Below are positions 23,021-31,886 of a stretch of DNA of 51,236 nt, piece after piece. Source of the DNA: a bacterium (GTDB lineage: Bacteria > Actinomycetota > Acidimicrobiia > Spongiisociales > ZC4RG35); NCBI GenBank assembly GCA_024641285.1, contig JAHEDH010000008.1, positions 1 to 51,236 of the forward strand, in the 5' to 3' direction. The first letter of the stretch is position 1, and every line of letters begins with the position of its first letter. Position numbers and translations under genes: made by a program. Under the pieces are notes generated by a model, which ran no database searches, was not told the origin of the DNA, and saw only the letters and a list, made by a program, of their open reading frames with translations.

Positions 23021-24351
23021 TTGGGGCCGAGTTTGTCCAGAGCCATAGCCTGGGCGAGCACCGACTTCTCGAGGTCGTCCATGTCCTGGCTCTCGTTCGG
23101 AGCGTGTACGGCGGAGGTCGGATCTCCTGCGCCGGTCAGGAGGATCGCAGCGTCGGGGAAGCGTGACGAGAAGTCGGCGACGAACGGGATGGATCCGCCG
23201 ACACCCATCTCGACCACCTTCCTGCCCCAAGCCTCCTCCATCGAGGATCGGAAGGCGTCGACCGTGGGGCCGGCGAGCGGCAGTTGGAACGCCTCGCCCG
23301 CCTCGACGCTCGTGACCGTCACCTGTGCGCCCCACGGAACGTGGTCGAGCAGGTGGGTGCGGAGCGCGCCCATCGCATCGGAGGGGTCCTGGCCGGGAGC
23401 GATGCGCATGCTGACCTTGGCTCTGGCGACCGGCACGAGTTGGTTGATGGCCTCGCTCAGCTTCGGCGCGTCGACCGCCAGGACGGCAATCGCCGGCTTG
23501 GTCCACATCCGAGATGTGAGGCCACCGGACCCGATCTGGGAAAGACCGGGCACGGTGCCCATCGCCGAGCGGATCTCCTCTTCGGTGAGATCGAGCGGGT
23601 CGGACTCGTTCGATACCAGGCCCGGCACGGCGACTTCACCGGTGTCGGTGTGGAGCGTCGCGAGCAGTCTCGAGAGTGTGGTGATCGCGTCTGGGAACAC
23701 CCCGCCGTACATGCCGGAGTGGACGGCGTGCTTGGCGGTCCGGACCTCGACGACGCAGGCAACGAGACCCCGCAGCGATGTGGTGAGCGCCGGTTCGCCC
23801 ACCCGCCAGTTGCCGGAGTCGGCGATGACGATCGCGTCGGCCCGAAGCAACTCTGCATAGGTGTCGAGGAACCCGCTGAGGTGGGCGGACCCGATCTCTT
23901 CCTCGCCCTCCACGAAGACTTTGATGTTCACCGGCGGCTTCCCGCCGAAGGCGAGCAGCGTCCCGAGATGCATGATGATGCCCGACTTGTCGTCGGAGGC
24001 GCCGCGTCCATAGAGCCGCCCGTCTCGCTCGAAGGCCTCGAACGGCTCCATCTCCCATTCCTCGGATGGCCCCGGGGGCTGCACGTCGTGGTGGGCGTAG
24101 AGGAGCACGGTCGGAGCGCCTTCCGGGCCTGAAACCGAGGCGAAGACGGCCGGATGGGCGTCGGGGTACTCCAGCAGTCGGGCGTCCTGTGCGCCCACCT
24201 CGACGAGGAGGTCCCGGACGCGCTCGGCGGATCGGCGAACCTCGGAGGTCGGGTAGCCGCCGGCGCTCACCGAGGGGATCTCGATCAGCTCTTCGAGGGT
24301 GGCCCGCAGGCCAGGCATGAGTTCGTGCACCGTGGTCGGGAGATCCGTCAT
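23017..24351 (-). CDS. M20 family metallodipeptidase
   Basis: 444 residues. Zinc ligands are recognisable in order: [30 protein letters not shown] and a late histidine in [14 protein letters not shown]. The lid/dimerisation domain lies at about 185-300. The general organisation is that of CNDP/DapE-like dipeptidases which cleave di- or tripeptides or N-acylated amino acids. A longer frame starts at 24378, but ATG 24349-24351 is preferred because TACCCT stands 8 bases before it. It forms an operon with nucS through a 4-base overlap. Confidence 0.93.
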   Translation of the reverse strand: MTDLPTTVHELMPGLRATLEELIEIPSVSAGGYPTSEVRRSAERVRDLLVEVGAQDARLLEYPDAHPAVFASVSGPEGAPTVLLYAHHDVQPPGPSEEWEMEPFEAFERDGRLYGRGASDDKSGIIMHLGTLLAFGGKPPVNIKVFVEGEEEIGSAHLSGFLDTYAELLRADAIVIADSGNWRVGEPALTTSLRGLVACVVEVRTAKHAVHSGMYGGVFPDAITTLSRLLATLHTDTGEVAVPGLVSNESDPLDLTEEEIRSAMGTVPGLSQIGSGGLTSRMWTKPAIAVLAVDAPKLSEAINQLVPVARAKVSMRIAPGQDPSDAMGALRTHLLDHVPWGAQVTVTSVEAGEAFQLPLAGPTVDAFRSSMEEAWGRKVVEMGVGGSIPFVADFSSRFPDAAILLTGAGDPTSAVHAPNESQDMDDLEKSVLAQAMALDKLGPK

Positions 24352-24359
24352 GACGAGCG

Positions 24360-24365
24360 AGGGTA
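24360..24365 (-). promoter_or_regulatory. -10 box of the M20-nucS operon
   Basis: TACCCT on the minus strand, 8-base gap, ATG at 24351; one base longer than the usual spacing in this window. Confidence 0.5.
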
Positions 24366-24476
24366 CTGGCACGGTCACCGGGTGGTTCCGGCCGGCGCCC
24401 TGGTCTCGGGGACAAGTGCCCGTGGTCCACCGTCATGAGGTGCTCGCCTGCTCATGGCTCATGGCCACCGTTCACC

Positions 24477-24482
24477 TACCGT
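24477..24482 (+). promoter_or_regulatory. -10 box of the site-2 protease gene, leaderless type
   Basis: TACCGT, 6-base gap, ATG at 24489, selecting this ATG over the one at 24435. Confidence 0.65.
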
Positions 24483-24488
24483 TCCGGT

Positions 24489-25196
24489 ATGCGGTTTCGA
24501 ATCTCTGGGATCCCCGTCGATGTGCGCTGGTCGTTCTGGCTGGTGGCGCTGCTGGTCGTCCCGCTCCCGTATCGACTCCTGCTCCGGCCCAGAGCCTGGC
24601 CGTTCGTGCTGGGGTGGTTGGTGGTCGTGTTCCTCACCGTGCTCGTCCACGAGTACGCCCACGCGCGTGCCGCCAGGGCGCGTGGGTCGGAGGTGGCCGT
24701 GACCCTCTACATCCTCGGTGGGTTCACCACCTGGACGGCAGAGGGGGTCACCGCCCGAGAGCGCCTGCGGATCGCGGCCGCCGGGTCGCTGGCCGGGTTC
24801 GTCCTCGGCGGTCTGGTGTGGTCTGCGTTCGAGCTCCAGCTGGTGCCCGCCGAGCCCGCCGTGATGGTCTTTGCGCTCGAGAACTTCTGGTACGTCAATC
24901 TCGTCTGGGGGGCGCTCAACTGGATTCCGATTCGACCGCTGGACGGCGGGCAGATGCTGTCGAGCGCGCTCGAGGCGTGGCTCGGGAGGACCGGCTCGCG
25001 GATCGCCGACGTCGTGCTTCCATCGGTGACGGTGCTCGGGGGCCTGCTCGCGGTCGTGAACGGTCTCTACGTCGCCGCGTTGTTCGCCGGCCTCGTGTTG
25101 GCGATCGAGGCGGGCCGCTGGCTCGGCCTCGGATCGGCGCCGGAGGAGATGACCGTGCCGGAGACGGGCCCGGCAGGTGACGAAGCGGTAGGTTGA
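24489..25196 (+). CDS. Site-2 protease family (M50) intramembrane metalloprotease
   Basis: 235 residues with about six hydrophobic helices. The zinc-binding HEYAH (His54, Glu55, His58) lies in helix 2 and the third ligand is in NWIPIRPLDGGQM near residue 155. It is the short SpoIVFB/Rip3-like form without PDZ or CBS domains. Such enzymes cleave substrates inside the membrane, often anti-sigma factors. No anti-sigma gene is adjacent. The stop codon overlaps the -10 box of the acyl-CoA dehydrogenase gene. Confidence 0.92.
   Translation: MRFRISGIPVDVRWSFWLVALLVVPLPYRLLLRPRAWPFVLGWLVVVFLTVLVHEYAHARAARARGSEVAVTLYILGGFTTWTAEGVTARERLRIAAAGSLAGFVLGGLVWSAFELQLVPAEPAVMVFALENFWYVNLVWGALNWIPIRPLDGGQMLSSALEAWLGRTGSRIADVVLPSVTVLGGLLAVVNGLYVAALFAGLVLAIEAGRWLGLGSAPEEMTVPETGPAGDEAVG
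25189..25194 (+). promoter_or_regulatory. -10 box of the acyl-CoA dehydrogenase gene overlapping an upstream stop codon
   Basis: TAGGTT ends on the first base of the protease TGA (25194-25196); a 6-base gap leads to the ATG at 25201. Confidence 0.6.
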
Positions 25197-25200
25197 CCGT

Positions 25201-26436
25201 ATGGACTTCTCATACAGCGACAAGGTCGAACGACTCCGGGCCGAGCTCACCGATTTCATGGAGAGCCACGTCTATCCGTCCGAGCCGATCTACGAGCAGC
25301 AGATCGCCGATTCGGGCAGCCCCCACTTCCACCCTCCGGTGCTCGAGGAGCTCAAGACCGAAGCCCGCAGCCGGGGTTTGTGGAATCTCTTCCTGCCCGA
25401 TCCGATCGATGGCGCCGGCCTGACGGTTCAGGAGTACGCGCCCCTCGCCGAGATCACGGGCCGGAGCCCGCAGATCGCCCCGGAAGCACTCAACTGTGAC
25501 GCGCCGAACACGGGCAACATGGAGATCCTTCACATGTTCGGCACGGACGTCCAGAAGGAGCGGTGGCTGCATCCGCTCCTGGAGGGAGAGATCCGGTCGT
25601 GCTTCTCGATGACCGAGCCCGATGTCGCCTCCTCCGATGCACGAAACATCCGCACCAGGATCGAGACCGACGGCGACGACTACGTGATCAGCGGTCGCAA
25701 GTGGTTCTCTTCGGGTGCGGCATCGGAGCGATGCAAGGTCTCGATCGTGATGGGCGTCACCGACCCCGAAGCCGATCCGTATCACCAGCAGTCGATGGTC
25801 ATCGTTCCGATGGACGCGCCTGGAGTGACGGTCGAGCGCGAGCCGCTCGTGTTCGGTTATCAGGATCGCGGCGGCCACCCGCAGATCCTCTTCGACAAGG
25901 TCCGCGTTCCCCGTTCCAACCTCCTCGGGGAGCAGGGCGGCGGCTTCGCCATCGCCCAGGCAAGGCTCGGCCCCGGGCGCATCCACCACTGCATGCGTGC
26001 GATCGGCGCCGCCGAGCGCTGTTTCGATCTGATGGTCCAACGGGCGAAGGCGAGGGTTGCGTTCGGCAAGCCACTGTCGGATCAGGGCGTGGTGCGGGAC
26101 TGGATCGCCGAGTCGCGGATGAAGATCGAACAGGCCCGGCTGCTCGTCCTCAAGACCGCCTGGATGATCGACAACGTCGGGGTGAAGGCGGCACGGGTCG
26201 AGATCGCCGCCATCAAGGTTGTGGCGCCGGCGACGTTGACCTACGTGTCGGATCGGGCGATCCAGGTCTTCGGGGCGGCCGGCTTCACGCCGGACTTCCC
26301 CCTCGCCGAGTTCTACTCGATGGGCCGCTGGCTGCAGATGGCCGACGGGCCCGACGAGGTCCACAAGCGCTCTGTTGCCCGCGCCGAGATCGGCCGTTAC
26401 GAACCCGGCCAGGTCCCCGAGCAGTACCAGTTCTAG
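25201..26436 (+). CDS. Acyl-CoA dehydrogenase, ACAD10/11-like
   Basis: 411 residues with the three acyl-CoA dehydrogenase domains: an N-terminal helical part (about 1-140), a beta domain (CFSMTEPDVASSDARNI, ISGRKWFSSGA, VRVPRSNLLGEQGGGFAIAQARLGPGRIHHC) and the C-terminal helical part with QVFGAAGF. The loop that usually carries the catalytic base reads MADGPDEVHKRSVAR, the ACAD10/11-type GPDEVH form. It oxidises acyl-CoA thioesters with FAD; the chain type is unknown. It has its own promoter 4 bases after the protease gene. Confidence 0.94.
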   Translation: MDFSYSDKVERLRAELTDFMESHVYPSEPIYEQQIADSGSPHFHPPVLEELKTEARSRGLWNLFLPDPIDGAGLTVQEYAPLAEITGRSPQIAPEALNCDAPNTGNMEILHMFGTDVQKERWLHPLLEGEIRSCFSMTEPDVASSDARNIRTRIETDGDDYVISGRKWFSSGAASERCKVSIVMGVTDPEADPYHQQSMVIVPMDAPGVTVEREPLVFGYQDRGGHPQILFDKVRVPRSNLLGEQGGGFAIAQARLGPGRIHHCMRAIGAAERCFDLMVQRAKARVAFGKPLSDQGVVRDWIAESRMKIEQARLLVLKTAWMIDNVGVKAARVEIAAIKVVAPATLTYVSDRAIQVFGAAGFTPDFPLAEFYSMGRWLQMADGPDEVHKRSVARAEIGRYEPGQVPEQYQF

Positions 26437-26780
26437 GGTCGACCAGGCGGGTTGCGCGCACGCCGGGGTGAATTCGTTCTTGTGGCAGCGATCACCTCCA
26501 GTTGGTGCCTTGGGTTCGGCGAACGGTCGAGCTGGCGCACTGCCAGAAGAACATCGAATGGTCGACTGCCGTCCACGACGAGTGCTGCCGCCGAGCTGTG
26601 CGCGCCCGACCGTCGTTCTTGTCAGTCGGCGTGTGGCCGGCTGAAGTCGTTGGTTCACTGAACGCGACTCGGGCTCCTCCCAACAAGAACTCCTTCAGGA
26701 ACGACGTCGGCCGTGTTGAGGTTGTTGCTGGAAGCCGGGAGCCGGGAGCTGGGAGCTGGGATCCGTAATCGCGTAATCAT
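26437..26780. other. Intergenic stretch without a recognised gene
   Basis: 344 bases (400 to the whiB start). Short open frames on both strands encode nothing recognisable and have no suitable start signals. GTTCTTGT occurs near 26474 and 26613 and its complement ACAAGAAC near 26683, so a long-range stem is possible. The 3' part holds the heptanucleotide array. A degraded gene or an untranslated RNA cannot be excluded. Confidence 0.5.
26731..26765. repeat. Heptanucleotide array upstream of whiB
   Basis: Five consecutive units of seven: GAAGCCG, GGAGCCG, GGAGCTG, GGAGCTG, GGATCCG. The consensus GGAGCYG matches that at 22291-22325, and the first unit equals the minus-strand unit at 22258-22271. 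It ends 15 bases before the whiB promoter. Confidence 0.8.
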
Positions 26781-26808
26781 GGGAACGAAACCGCTTTACC
26801 GAGCGTTT
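26781..26808 (+). promoter_or_regulatory. ECF/SigR-like promoter of whiB
   Basis: GGGAAC (26781-26786), an 18-base spacer and GTTT (26805-26808) match the GGGAAY-N18-GTT layout used by SigR/SigH/SigE-type sigma factors in actinobacteria. No TANNNT box stands at the leaderless position. About 20-25 bases of leader would precede the ATG at 26837. Confidence 0.6.
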
Positions 26809-26836
26809 AACCACTGACACCGAAGATGGGGATCTC

Positions 26837-27121
26837 ATGTCAGCTCCTGAGTACTTTTTCGACACCGATCTCGACGTCCATTCGTGGCGGGAGATCGCTG
26901 CCTGCAACAACCGCACCGACGTCAGCTTCTTTCCGATGCCCGACGACCTCGTCGCAATCAACGAGGCCAAGGCGGTGTGTGGCACCTGTCCTGTCGCAGA
27001 CGAGTGTCTCGGGTTCGCCCTCGAGACCAATCAGCCCGATGGGATCTGGGGCGGCATGACCGTCAAGGAGCGGGCGAAGATCCGCCGGAAGTGGCTCGAG
27101 GAGCTCCGCCGAGCCTCCTGA
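26837..27121 (+). CDS. WhiB-family iron-sulfur transcriptional regulator
   Basis: 94 residues. The four cluster cysteines are Cys23, Cys48, Cys51 and Cys57 (C-x24-C-x2-C-x5-C), followed by the GIWGGMT turn (69-75) and a basic C-terminus (KERAKIRRKWLEELRR). WhiB proteins bind a [4Fe-4S] cluster and attach to the primary sigma factor, or respond to oxygen and nitric oxide. The short form and sequence suggest the WblE/WhiB1 group, but assignment needs alignment. The family is restricted to actinobacteria and their phages, a key taxonomic marker here. Its promoter appears to be sigma-R-like. Confidence 0.95.
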   Translation: MSAPEYFFDTDLDVHSWREIAACNNRTDVSFFPMPDDLVAINEAKAVCGTCPVADECLGFALETNQPDGIWGGMTVKERAKIRRKWLEELRRAS

Positions 27122-27139
27122 GGACGGGGCGACTGGTGC

Positions 27140-28108
27140 TCAGGCGCCGCCGCCCTGTACCTGGCCGATGTGCACCAACGCATCGCCCTGTGAGACCAGC
27201 GGATGCTGCGTGATGGCGATGACGTATCCGGAATTGGCCGCCGTGATCCTGGTCGGCCGCTGACCGAAAGCGTCTGAGATCGTGCCGAGCAGCTCGCCCC
27301 TCACGACCTGATCGCCGAGGGCGACATCGAGTTTTGCGATTCCCGAGCGGCGCGCCCTGACCCACCGGGTCGAGTCCAGTCGGATCGGCCGCCTGCGAAT
27401 GCGGGGCAGCTCCCACGTCCCCATCTCCATCGCCTGGAGGACCCTGAGCACGCCCTCTACGCCGTATTGGACGGCGTCGGTGTCGAACCGGTTGATCTGC
27501 CCGGCCTCGTAGAGCAGGACCGGCACCTGGCGCTTGGTGGCCGCCATGCGGAGTGAGCCGTCCCGCAGCCTGGCGTCGATGATGAACGGCGCGCCGAACG
27601 CGTTGCTGAGACGGAGAGTCTCGGGATGATCGAGATCGCCGCGCACCTGGGGGATGTTGGTGCGGTGCCCAGCGGCGGTGTGCAGATCGATTCCCAGGTC
27701 CGACTGCGCCACCACCTCGGTCATGAAGATCTTGGCCAGGCGCGACGCCAGCGAGCCGCGTGTCGAACCAGGGAAGAACCTGTTGAGGTCGCGCCCGTCC
27801 GGCAGATAGCGGGACTGGTCGATGAAGCCGAAGACGTTCACCACCGGGGTGGCGATGATCGCCCCGCGCAGCGTCCGCACGTCGATTCGGGGCAGAACTT
27901 CGCGGATGATCTCGACGCCGTTCAGCTCGTCGCCGTGGATTGCACCGGACAGCCACACCGTCGGCCCGTCACCACGCCCATTGAGCACTGCAACCGGCAT
28001 CCCCAGCATCGATCCGGTGGGGAGCCGTGCGACCGGGATGTCGAAGCGGTGACGTCTCCCCGGGACGACCTTGGTGTCGCCGATCGCGATCGTCCGGCCT
28101 TTCGTCAT
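27140..28108 (-). CDS. Zinc-dependent deacylase, succinylglutamate desuccinylase/aspartoacylase family
   Basis: 322 residues. The zinc site is His58 and Glu61 (AIHGDELNG) with His143 ([17 protein letters not shown]); the substrate-binding RDLNRFFPG is at about 106-114. A lipoyl-like beta domain (about 240-320) closes the protein, as in the COG3608 predicted deacylases. The family hydrolyses N-acyl amino acids or amides. Its ATG overlaps the rimK stop as ATGA, so it may act on the product of the ligase or of the upstream protease. It converges on whiB with 18 bases between stops. Confidence 0.92.
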   Translation of the reverse strand: MTKGRTIAIGDTKVVPGRRHRFDIPVARLPTGSMLGMPVAVLNGRGDGPTVWLSGAIHGDELNGVEIIREVLPRIDVRTLRGAIIATPVVNVFGFIDQSRYLPDGRDLNRFFPGSTRGSLASRLAKIFMTEVVAQSDLGIDLHTAAGHRTNIPQVRGDLDHPETLRLSNAFGAPFIIDARLRDGSLRMAATKRQVPVLLYEAGQINRFDTDAVQYGVEGVLRVLQAMEMGTWELPRIRRRPIRLDSTRWVRARRSGIAKLDVALGDQVVRGELLGTISDAFGQRPTRITAANSGYVIAITQHPLVSQGDALVHIGQVQGGGA

Positions 28109-29007
28109 TTCTTGCCCCCCTTCGTCGAGCGGCGCTTCTTGGCGGCCAGCTCGACGTACTCGATGATCGATTTCGCCACATCCTTCTGGCTGGACTTCTC
28201 GATGCCCTCGAGACCGGGGGAGGAGTTGACCTCGAGGACGACGGGGCCGCGGGTGGCCTGCAGCAGGTCGACGCCGGCGACGTTGAGGCCCATCGTCTTC
28301 GCCGCCTTGACCGCGGTCGCCCGCTCTTGAGACGTCAACGTGATCGGCTCGGCGGTCCCTCCACGATGGAGGTTCGACCGGAACTCCCCGGGGGCACTGG
28401 TCCGTTTCATCGCCGCCACCACCTTGCCACCGACCACGAAGGCCCGGATGTCAGCGCCCTTCGACTCCTTGATGTACTCCTGGACGAGGATGTTGGCATC
28501 GAGCTGGCGGAACGCCCCGATCACCGACTCTGCGGCCTTCTTGGTCTCGGCGAGCACGACTCCGAGCCCCTGGGTGCCCTCGAGGAGCTTGATGACGACC
28601 GGTGTGCCGCCCACGACGTCGAGGAGGCCGGCGATGTCTTGGGTGGCATGGGCGAACCCGGTGACGGGGAGCCCGACCCGCGCCCGGGCGAGCAGCTGCA
28701 TCGAATACAGCTTGTCGCGCGATCTCGTGATGGCGGCGGACGGATTGAGCGAATACACGCCCATCATCTCGAACTGGCGAACCAGGGCGGTTCCGTAGAA
28801 CGTGTAGGAGGCCCCGATCCGAGGGATGACGGCGTCGAACCTGAGTTCCTCACCACGGAACAGGACTCGAGGCTTGGCCGATGTGATGTCCATGTAGCTG
28901 CGCAGGTAGTCGACGACGGCGACGTCGTGTCCACGTTCGATCGCCGCCTCGTAGAGGCGCTCGGTCGAGTACAGATGGCGATTGCGCGAGAGGATGCCGA
29001 TTCTCAC
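28105..29007 (-). CDS. RimK-family ATP-grasp ligase
   Basis: 300 residues with the ATP-grasp order: N-terminal alpha/beta domain ([22 protein letters not shown]), central domain ([18 protein letters not shown]) and metal-binding end ([14 protein letters not shown]). In E. coli RimK adds glutamates to the C-terminus of ribosomal protein S6; relatives make poly-glutamate tails on other acceptors. GTG start at 29005-29007. It follows the retropepsin-like protease by 13 bases and overlaps the deacylase by 4, so ligase, protease and deacylase are one unit. The acceptor in this organism is unknown. Confidence 0.93.
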   Translation of the reverse strand: MRIGILSRNRHLYSTERLYEAAIERGHDVAVVDYLRSYMDITSAKPRVLFRGEELRFDAVIPRIGASYTFYGTALVRQFEMMGVYSLNPSAAITRSRDKLYSMQLLARARVGLPVTGFAHATQDIAGLLDVVGGTPVVIKLLEGTQGLGVVLAETKKAAESVIGAFRQLDANILVQEYIKESKGADIRAFVVGGKVVAAMKRTSAPGEFRSNLHRGGTAEPITLTSQERATAVKAAKTMGLNVAGVDLLQATRGPVVLEVNSSPGLEGIEKSSQKDVAKSIIEYVELAAKKRRSTKGGKK

Positions 29008-29020
29008 TCTGGGCGGTCCG

Positions 29021-29494
29021 TCATTCGTCCGAGTGCGGCGGTTCGCCGACCAGGTAGGAACGGCCCGGGTCCACGAGGAATCGCTTCCGGATGGTCTGGC
29101 GGCCGAGCAGCATCGGGAAGCCCATCTCGTCGCGGCGGGTCAGGGTGATCTCGGCGCCGAACGAGTGCGGACCGATGGCGATGTTCGTTGCGATGACCAG
29201 CCGATCCTCGGCGGCTCCGCTGGAGCTCTTGATCTTGCGCTCGCCGACGATCGGGGCCTCGGTGACGACGGCAGGGCCCGGAGTCTGGTGCTCGGGGTGG
29301 ACGGCGAATCGCGCGAAGGTGATGCCGTCGCGTTCGAATGTCTCGAGGCCGAAGGCGTGCAGCGCGGCGGTTCGGGCTCCGGTGTCGATCTTGGCCCGCA
29401 CGGTTCCCACTCCGAGATCGGGGAGGGACACCCATTCGCGCCAGCCGATCACCGGAATCGGCTTCTTCTTCCGTTTCGGTCGCTCAGTGGCCAA
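29021..29494 (-). CDS. RimK-associated retropepsin-like protease (RimB/COG4067 family)
   Basis: 157 residues. [32 protein letters not shown] is the family start, with the aspartic-protease-like DTGAR at 37-41; [20 protein letters not shown] forms the C-terminal flap region. This family was long annotated as ATP-dependent zinc protease and is now viewed as retropepsin-like, processing RimK-made glutamate tails. The only suitable start is TTG at 29492-29494, which overlaps the YibE/F stop by 11 bases. It is encoded directly before rimK. Confidence 0.88.
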   Translation of the reverse strand: MATERPKRKKKPIPVIGWREWVSLPDLGVGTVRAKIDTGARTAALHAFGLETFERDGITFARFAVHPEHQTPGPAVVTEAPIVGERKIKSSSGAAEDRLVIATNIAIGPHSFGAEITLTRRDEMGFPMLLGRQTIRKRFLVDPGRSYLVGEPPHSDE

Positions 29495-30665
29495 CGGTCA
29501 GCTCCTCGGGTGCGATGCCGGCGACGGTGCGCGCCGCCAGCCATGTCGTGATCGGTACCGCGGTGACGAGGCCGATCGATCCGACCAGCGTACGGACGAT
29601 TTCGACCGCGACCACTTCAGAGTTGGCGACCGTCGCCAGCGGCTGTCTCGAGAGCGCAAAGAGTAGGAGGAGCGGAATCGACGCTCCCGCATAGGCGAGG
29701 AGCAGGGTGTTCACCGTCGAGGCGATGTGGTCGCGGCCCACTCTGAGCCCGGCCGCCGTCAGATCACGCACCCCGAGGGAGGGATTGGCGCGTCGCAATT
29801 CCCACACCGTCGATGCCTGGGTGACCGTCACGTCGTCCAGTGCTCCCAAGGCGCCGAGGACGATCCCGGCAAGCAGGAGGCCGGCCACGTCGATCCCGCC
29901 GAAGAGCGTGAGGTAGAGGGACTCCTCGCCCGCGAGTCCCGAGAATCGGGCAACGTTGGTCATGACGGCCGAGAGGGCGATGGTGACGGCGAGAGCGCCC
30001 GTCGCACCGAGCAGCGCGACGTGGGTCAGTGCGGTGAAGCCGTGGGCAAGGTACAGCGATGCCATGGCGATCGCCACCGCCCCGACGGTGGCGATGAGAA
30101 CGGGATCGGCTCCATCGAGGATCGCCGGGACGATGAAGGCGATCAGGACCACGACCGACAGCCCGAGACCGATCAGCGCTGCGAAGCCGCGCATCCGGCC
30201 CAGCCAGATCACGGCGGCGGCGAACAGGGCGGTCAGCCCGATCAGAAGACCTCGCCGCTCGCGGTCGGCGTACTGGTATTGGAATGCCGGGTCGGCGGTC
30301 GGCAGATAGTTGAGCACGACCGTCTCTCCGACTTCGAATGCGGGGGTGCTGGGGAGCTCTTCGAACTCCTGGGTGGCGGCGCTGCCAGGGGTCGGCCCCT
30401 CGAGGAGCTCGAACACAACCAGGGTGCACGTCGAATCCGGTGCGTAGGAACAGCTGCCTTCGATCGTGCGCTGGACCTCCGCCCGGTACACCTGGCTGCT
30501 GAGTCCGATCAGCTCGCTGTCGACCTCCAGATCGGATGACGGCCACAGTGCGATCAGCCCGATGACGACGGCGATTCCGAGTGCGATCGGAACCCAGGCG
30601 AGCCCGACCGACCGCCGGTCGGGGCCGAGCAGCTTCTGGAAGTCTGGATGATGCTGCTCCGTCAT
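29484..30665 (-). CDS. YibE/F-like multipass membrane protein
   Basis: 393 residues. An N-terminal helix (about 20-42) is followed by an external domain of about 100 residues containing a Cys pair (GSCSYAPDSTCTLVVFELL), then seven or eight helices from about residue 135. ALGALDDVTVTQASTVWELRRANP is the conserved YibE/F cytoplasmic motif. Members are proposed permeases, without an established substrate. The ATG at 30665 follows TAACGT by 7 bases; a longer open frame upstream is antisense to the aminotransferase. It leads the rimK operon, so transport and peptide modification may be connected. Confidence 0.87.
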   Translation of the reverse strand: MTEQHHPDFQKLLGPDRRSVGLAWVPIALGIAVVIGLIALWPSSDLEVDSELIGLSSQVYRAEVQRTIEGSCSYAPDSTCTLVVFELLEGPTPGSAATQEFEELPSTPAFEVGETVVLNYLPTADPAFQYQYADRERRGLLIGLTALFAAAVIWLGRMRGFAALIGLGLSVVVLIAFIVPAILDGADPVLIATVGAVAIAMASLYLAHGFTALTHVALLGATGALAVTIALSAVMTNVARFSGLAGEESLYLTLFGGIDVAGLLLAGIVLGALGALDDVTVTQASTVWELRRANPSLGVRDLTAAGLRVGRDHIASTVNTLLLAYAGASIPLLLLFALSRQPLATVANSEVVAVEIVRTLVGSIGLVTAVPITTWLAARTVAGIAPEELTVGH

Positions 30666-30689
30666 GGCCCACACGTTACGGTCATCGGC
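30666..30689. promoter_or_regulatory. 24-base divergent promoter with -10 boxes sharing two bases
   Basis: The minus -10 TAACGT occupies 30673-30678 and the plus -10 TACGGT 30677-30682; they share the TA at 30677-30678. Each lies 7 bases from its start codon (30665 and 30690). The two leaderless transcripts must be mutually exclusive at any instant. Confidence 0.65.
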
Positions 30690-31886
30690 ATGTCTTTCGA
30701 TGTGAACGATCTTCGTCAACGGTTCCCGGCGATTCGCGACTCCGAGGCCCTGTTCTTCGACGGCCCTGCCGGGACCCAGGTCCCCGATTCGGTGGTCGAG
30801 GCGGTGTCCCGTGGCCTCGTGGAGGCGGCGTCGAACGTCGGCGGGGCGTTTGTCGCGAGCCATCGATCCGAGGCGGTGGTGAGGGCCGCTCGCATTGCAG
30901 GCGCGGATTTCTTGGGCGGGAAGCCGGAGGAGATCGTCTTCGGGCCGAACATGACGACGCTGACCATGGCGTTCTCCCGGGCGGTGCTCGCCGGTTTCGA
31001 GCCCGGGGATCGGATCGTGCTCAGCGGGATCGATCATGACGCGAACGTGAGCACCTGGACCCGAGCGGCCTCCGATTTCGGCATCGAGGTCGATTGGATC
31101 GAACTCGCAGATGAGCATGTCCAATTGGATCTCGCAACGCTCGAAGGCGTCATCACCCCCCGCACCCGCCTCGTTGCGATTGCCGGGGCCTCCAACGCCT
31201 TCGGAACCGTGACGGACCTACGGCGGGTCATGGACATCGTCGCCGGTTCCGGGATCCGGGTCTTCGTCGACGCCGTCCATCTCGCTCCCCACGAGCGAAT
31301 CGACGTGGCGTCGCTGGGAGTGGACGCGGTGGTGTGTTCCGGATACAAGTTCTACGGTCCGCACGTCGGGATGCTGTGGGCCAGGCGCGAATGGCTCGAT
31401 GTCATCGAGCCGTACAAGGTGCGGCCGGCACCGGCGGAGGCGCCCGGAAAGTTCGAGACCGGCACCCCCTCCTTCGCGCTGCTGGCAGGACTCACGGCCG
31501 CGATCGATCATCTCGCCTCGTTGGGGGAGGGCTCGACGCGCCGAGCACGACTGGATTCGGCCTTCGCCGACATCCGGAGCCACGAAGCCGCGCTCGGTTA
31601 CAGGTTCTTGTCACAGCTGCCGGACAACGTCTCGGTCTGGGGGATGCCCTCGATGGAGGGCAGGGTTCCGACCTTCGCGGTCTCTGTCGATGGCCTCGAT
31701 GCGGTCGAGGTCGCTACCCGTTTGGCCGCCCGGGACATGTGTGTCTGGGCCGGCCATTACTACGCGGTCGAGCCGATGCGCCGGCTCGGGCTTCTCGACA
31801 AGGGTGGGTTGACCCGCATCGGGTTCGTCAACACCACCACCGATGAAGAAGTGGACCGTCTGCTCGATGCACTGACAGGGCTGTGA
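30690..31886 (+). CDS. Class V aminotransferase, cysteine-desulfurase-like
   Basis: 398 residues. PLP enzyme of the NifS/CsdA-like fold I: LFFDGPAGTQVP at the N-terminus, FVDAVHLAPHERIDV for the cofactor-binding Asp and His, and the Schiff-base lysine in CSGYKFYGPHVG. The equivalent of the catalytic Cys loop of true desulfurases is not obvious, so it could be a desulfurase-like or isopenicillin-epimerase-like lyase rather than IscS. The ATG at 30690 follows TACGGT by 7 bases. It overlaps the following VOC gene by GTGA. Confidence 0.88.
   Translation: MSFDVNDLRQRFPAIRDSEALFFDGPAGTQVPDSVVEAVSRGLVEAASNVGGAFVASHRSEAVVRAARIAGADFLGGKPEEIVFGPNMTTLTMAFSRAVLAGFEPGDRIVLSGIDHDANVSTWTRAASDFGIEVDWIELADEHVQLDLATLEGVITPRTRLVAIAGASNAFGTVTDLRRVMDIVAGSGIRVFVDAVHLAPHERIDVASLGVDAVVCSGYKFYGPHVGMLWARREWLDVIEPYKVRPAPAEAPGKFETGTPSFALLAGLTAAIDHLASLGEGSTRRARLDSAFADIRSHEAALGYRFLSQLPDNVSVWGMPSMEGRVPTFAVSVDGLDAVEVATRLAARDMCVWAGHYYAVEPMRRLGLLDKGGLTRIGFVNTTTDEEVDRLLDALTGL

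Noticed and set aside
26502-26768. 88-codon plus-strand frame before whiB
   Set aside because: It needs a TTG start without ribosome-binding site or -10 box, runs into the heptanucleotide array, and has no recognisable content.
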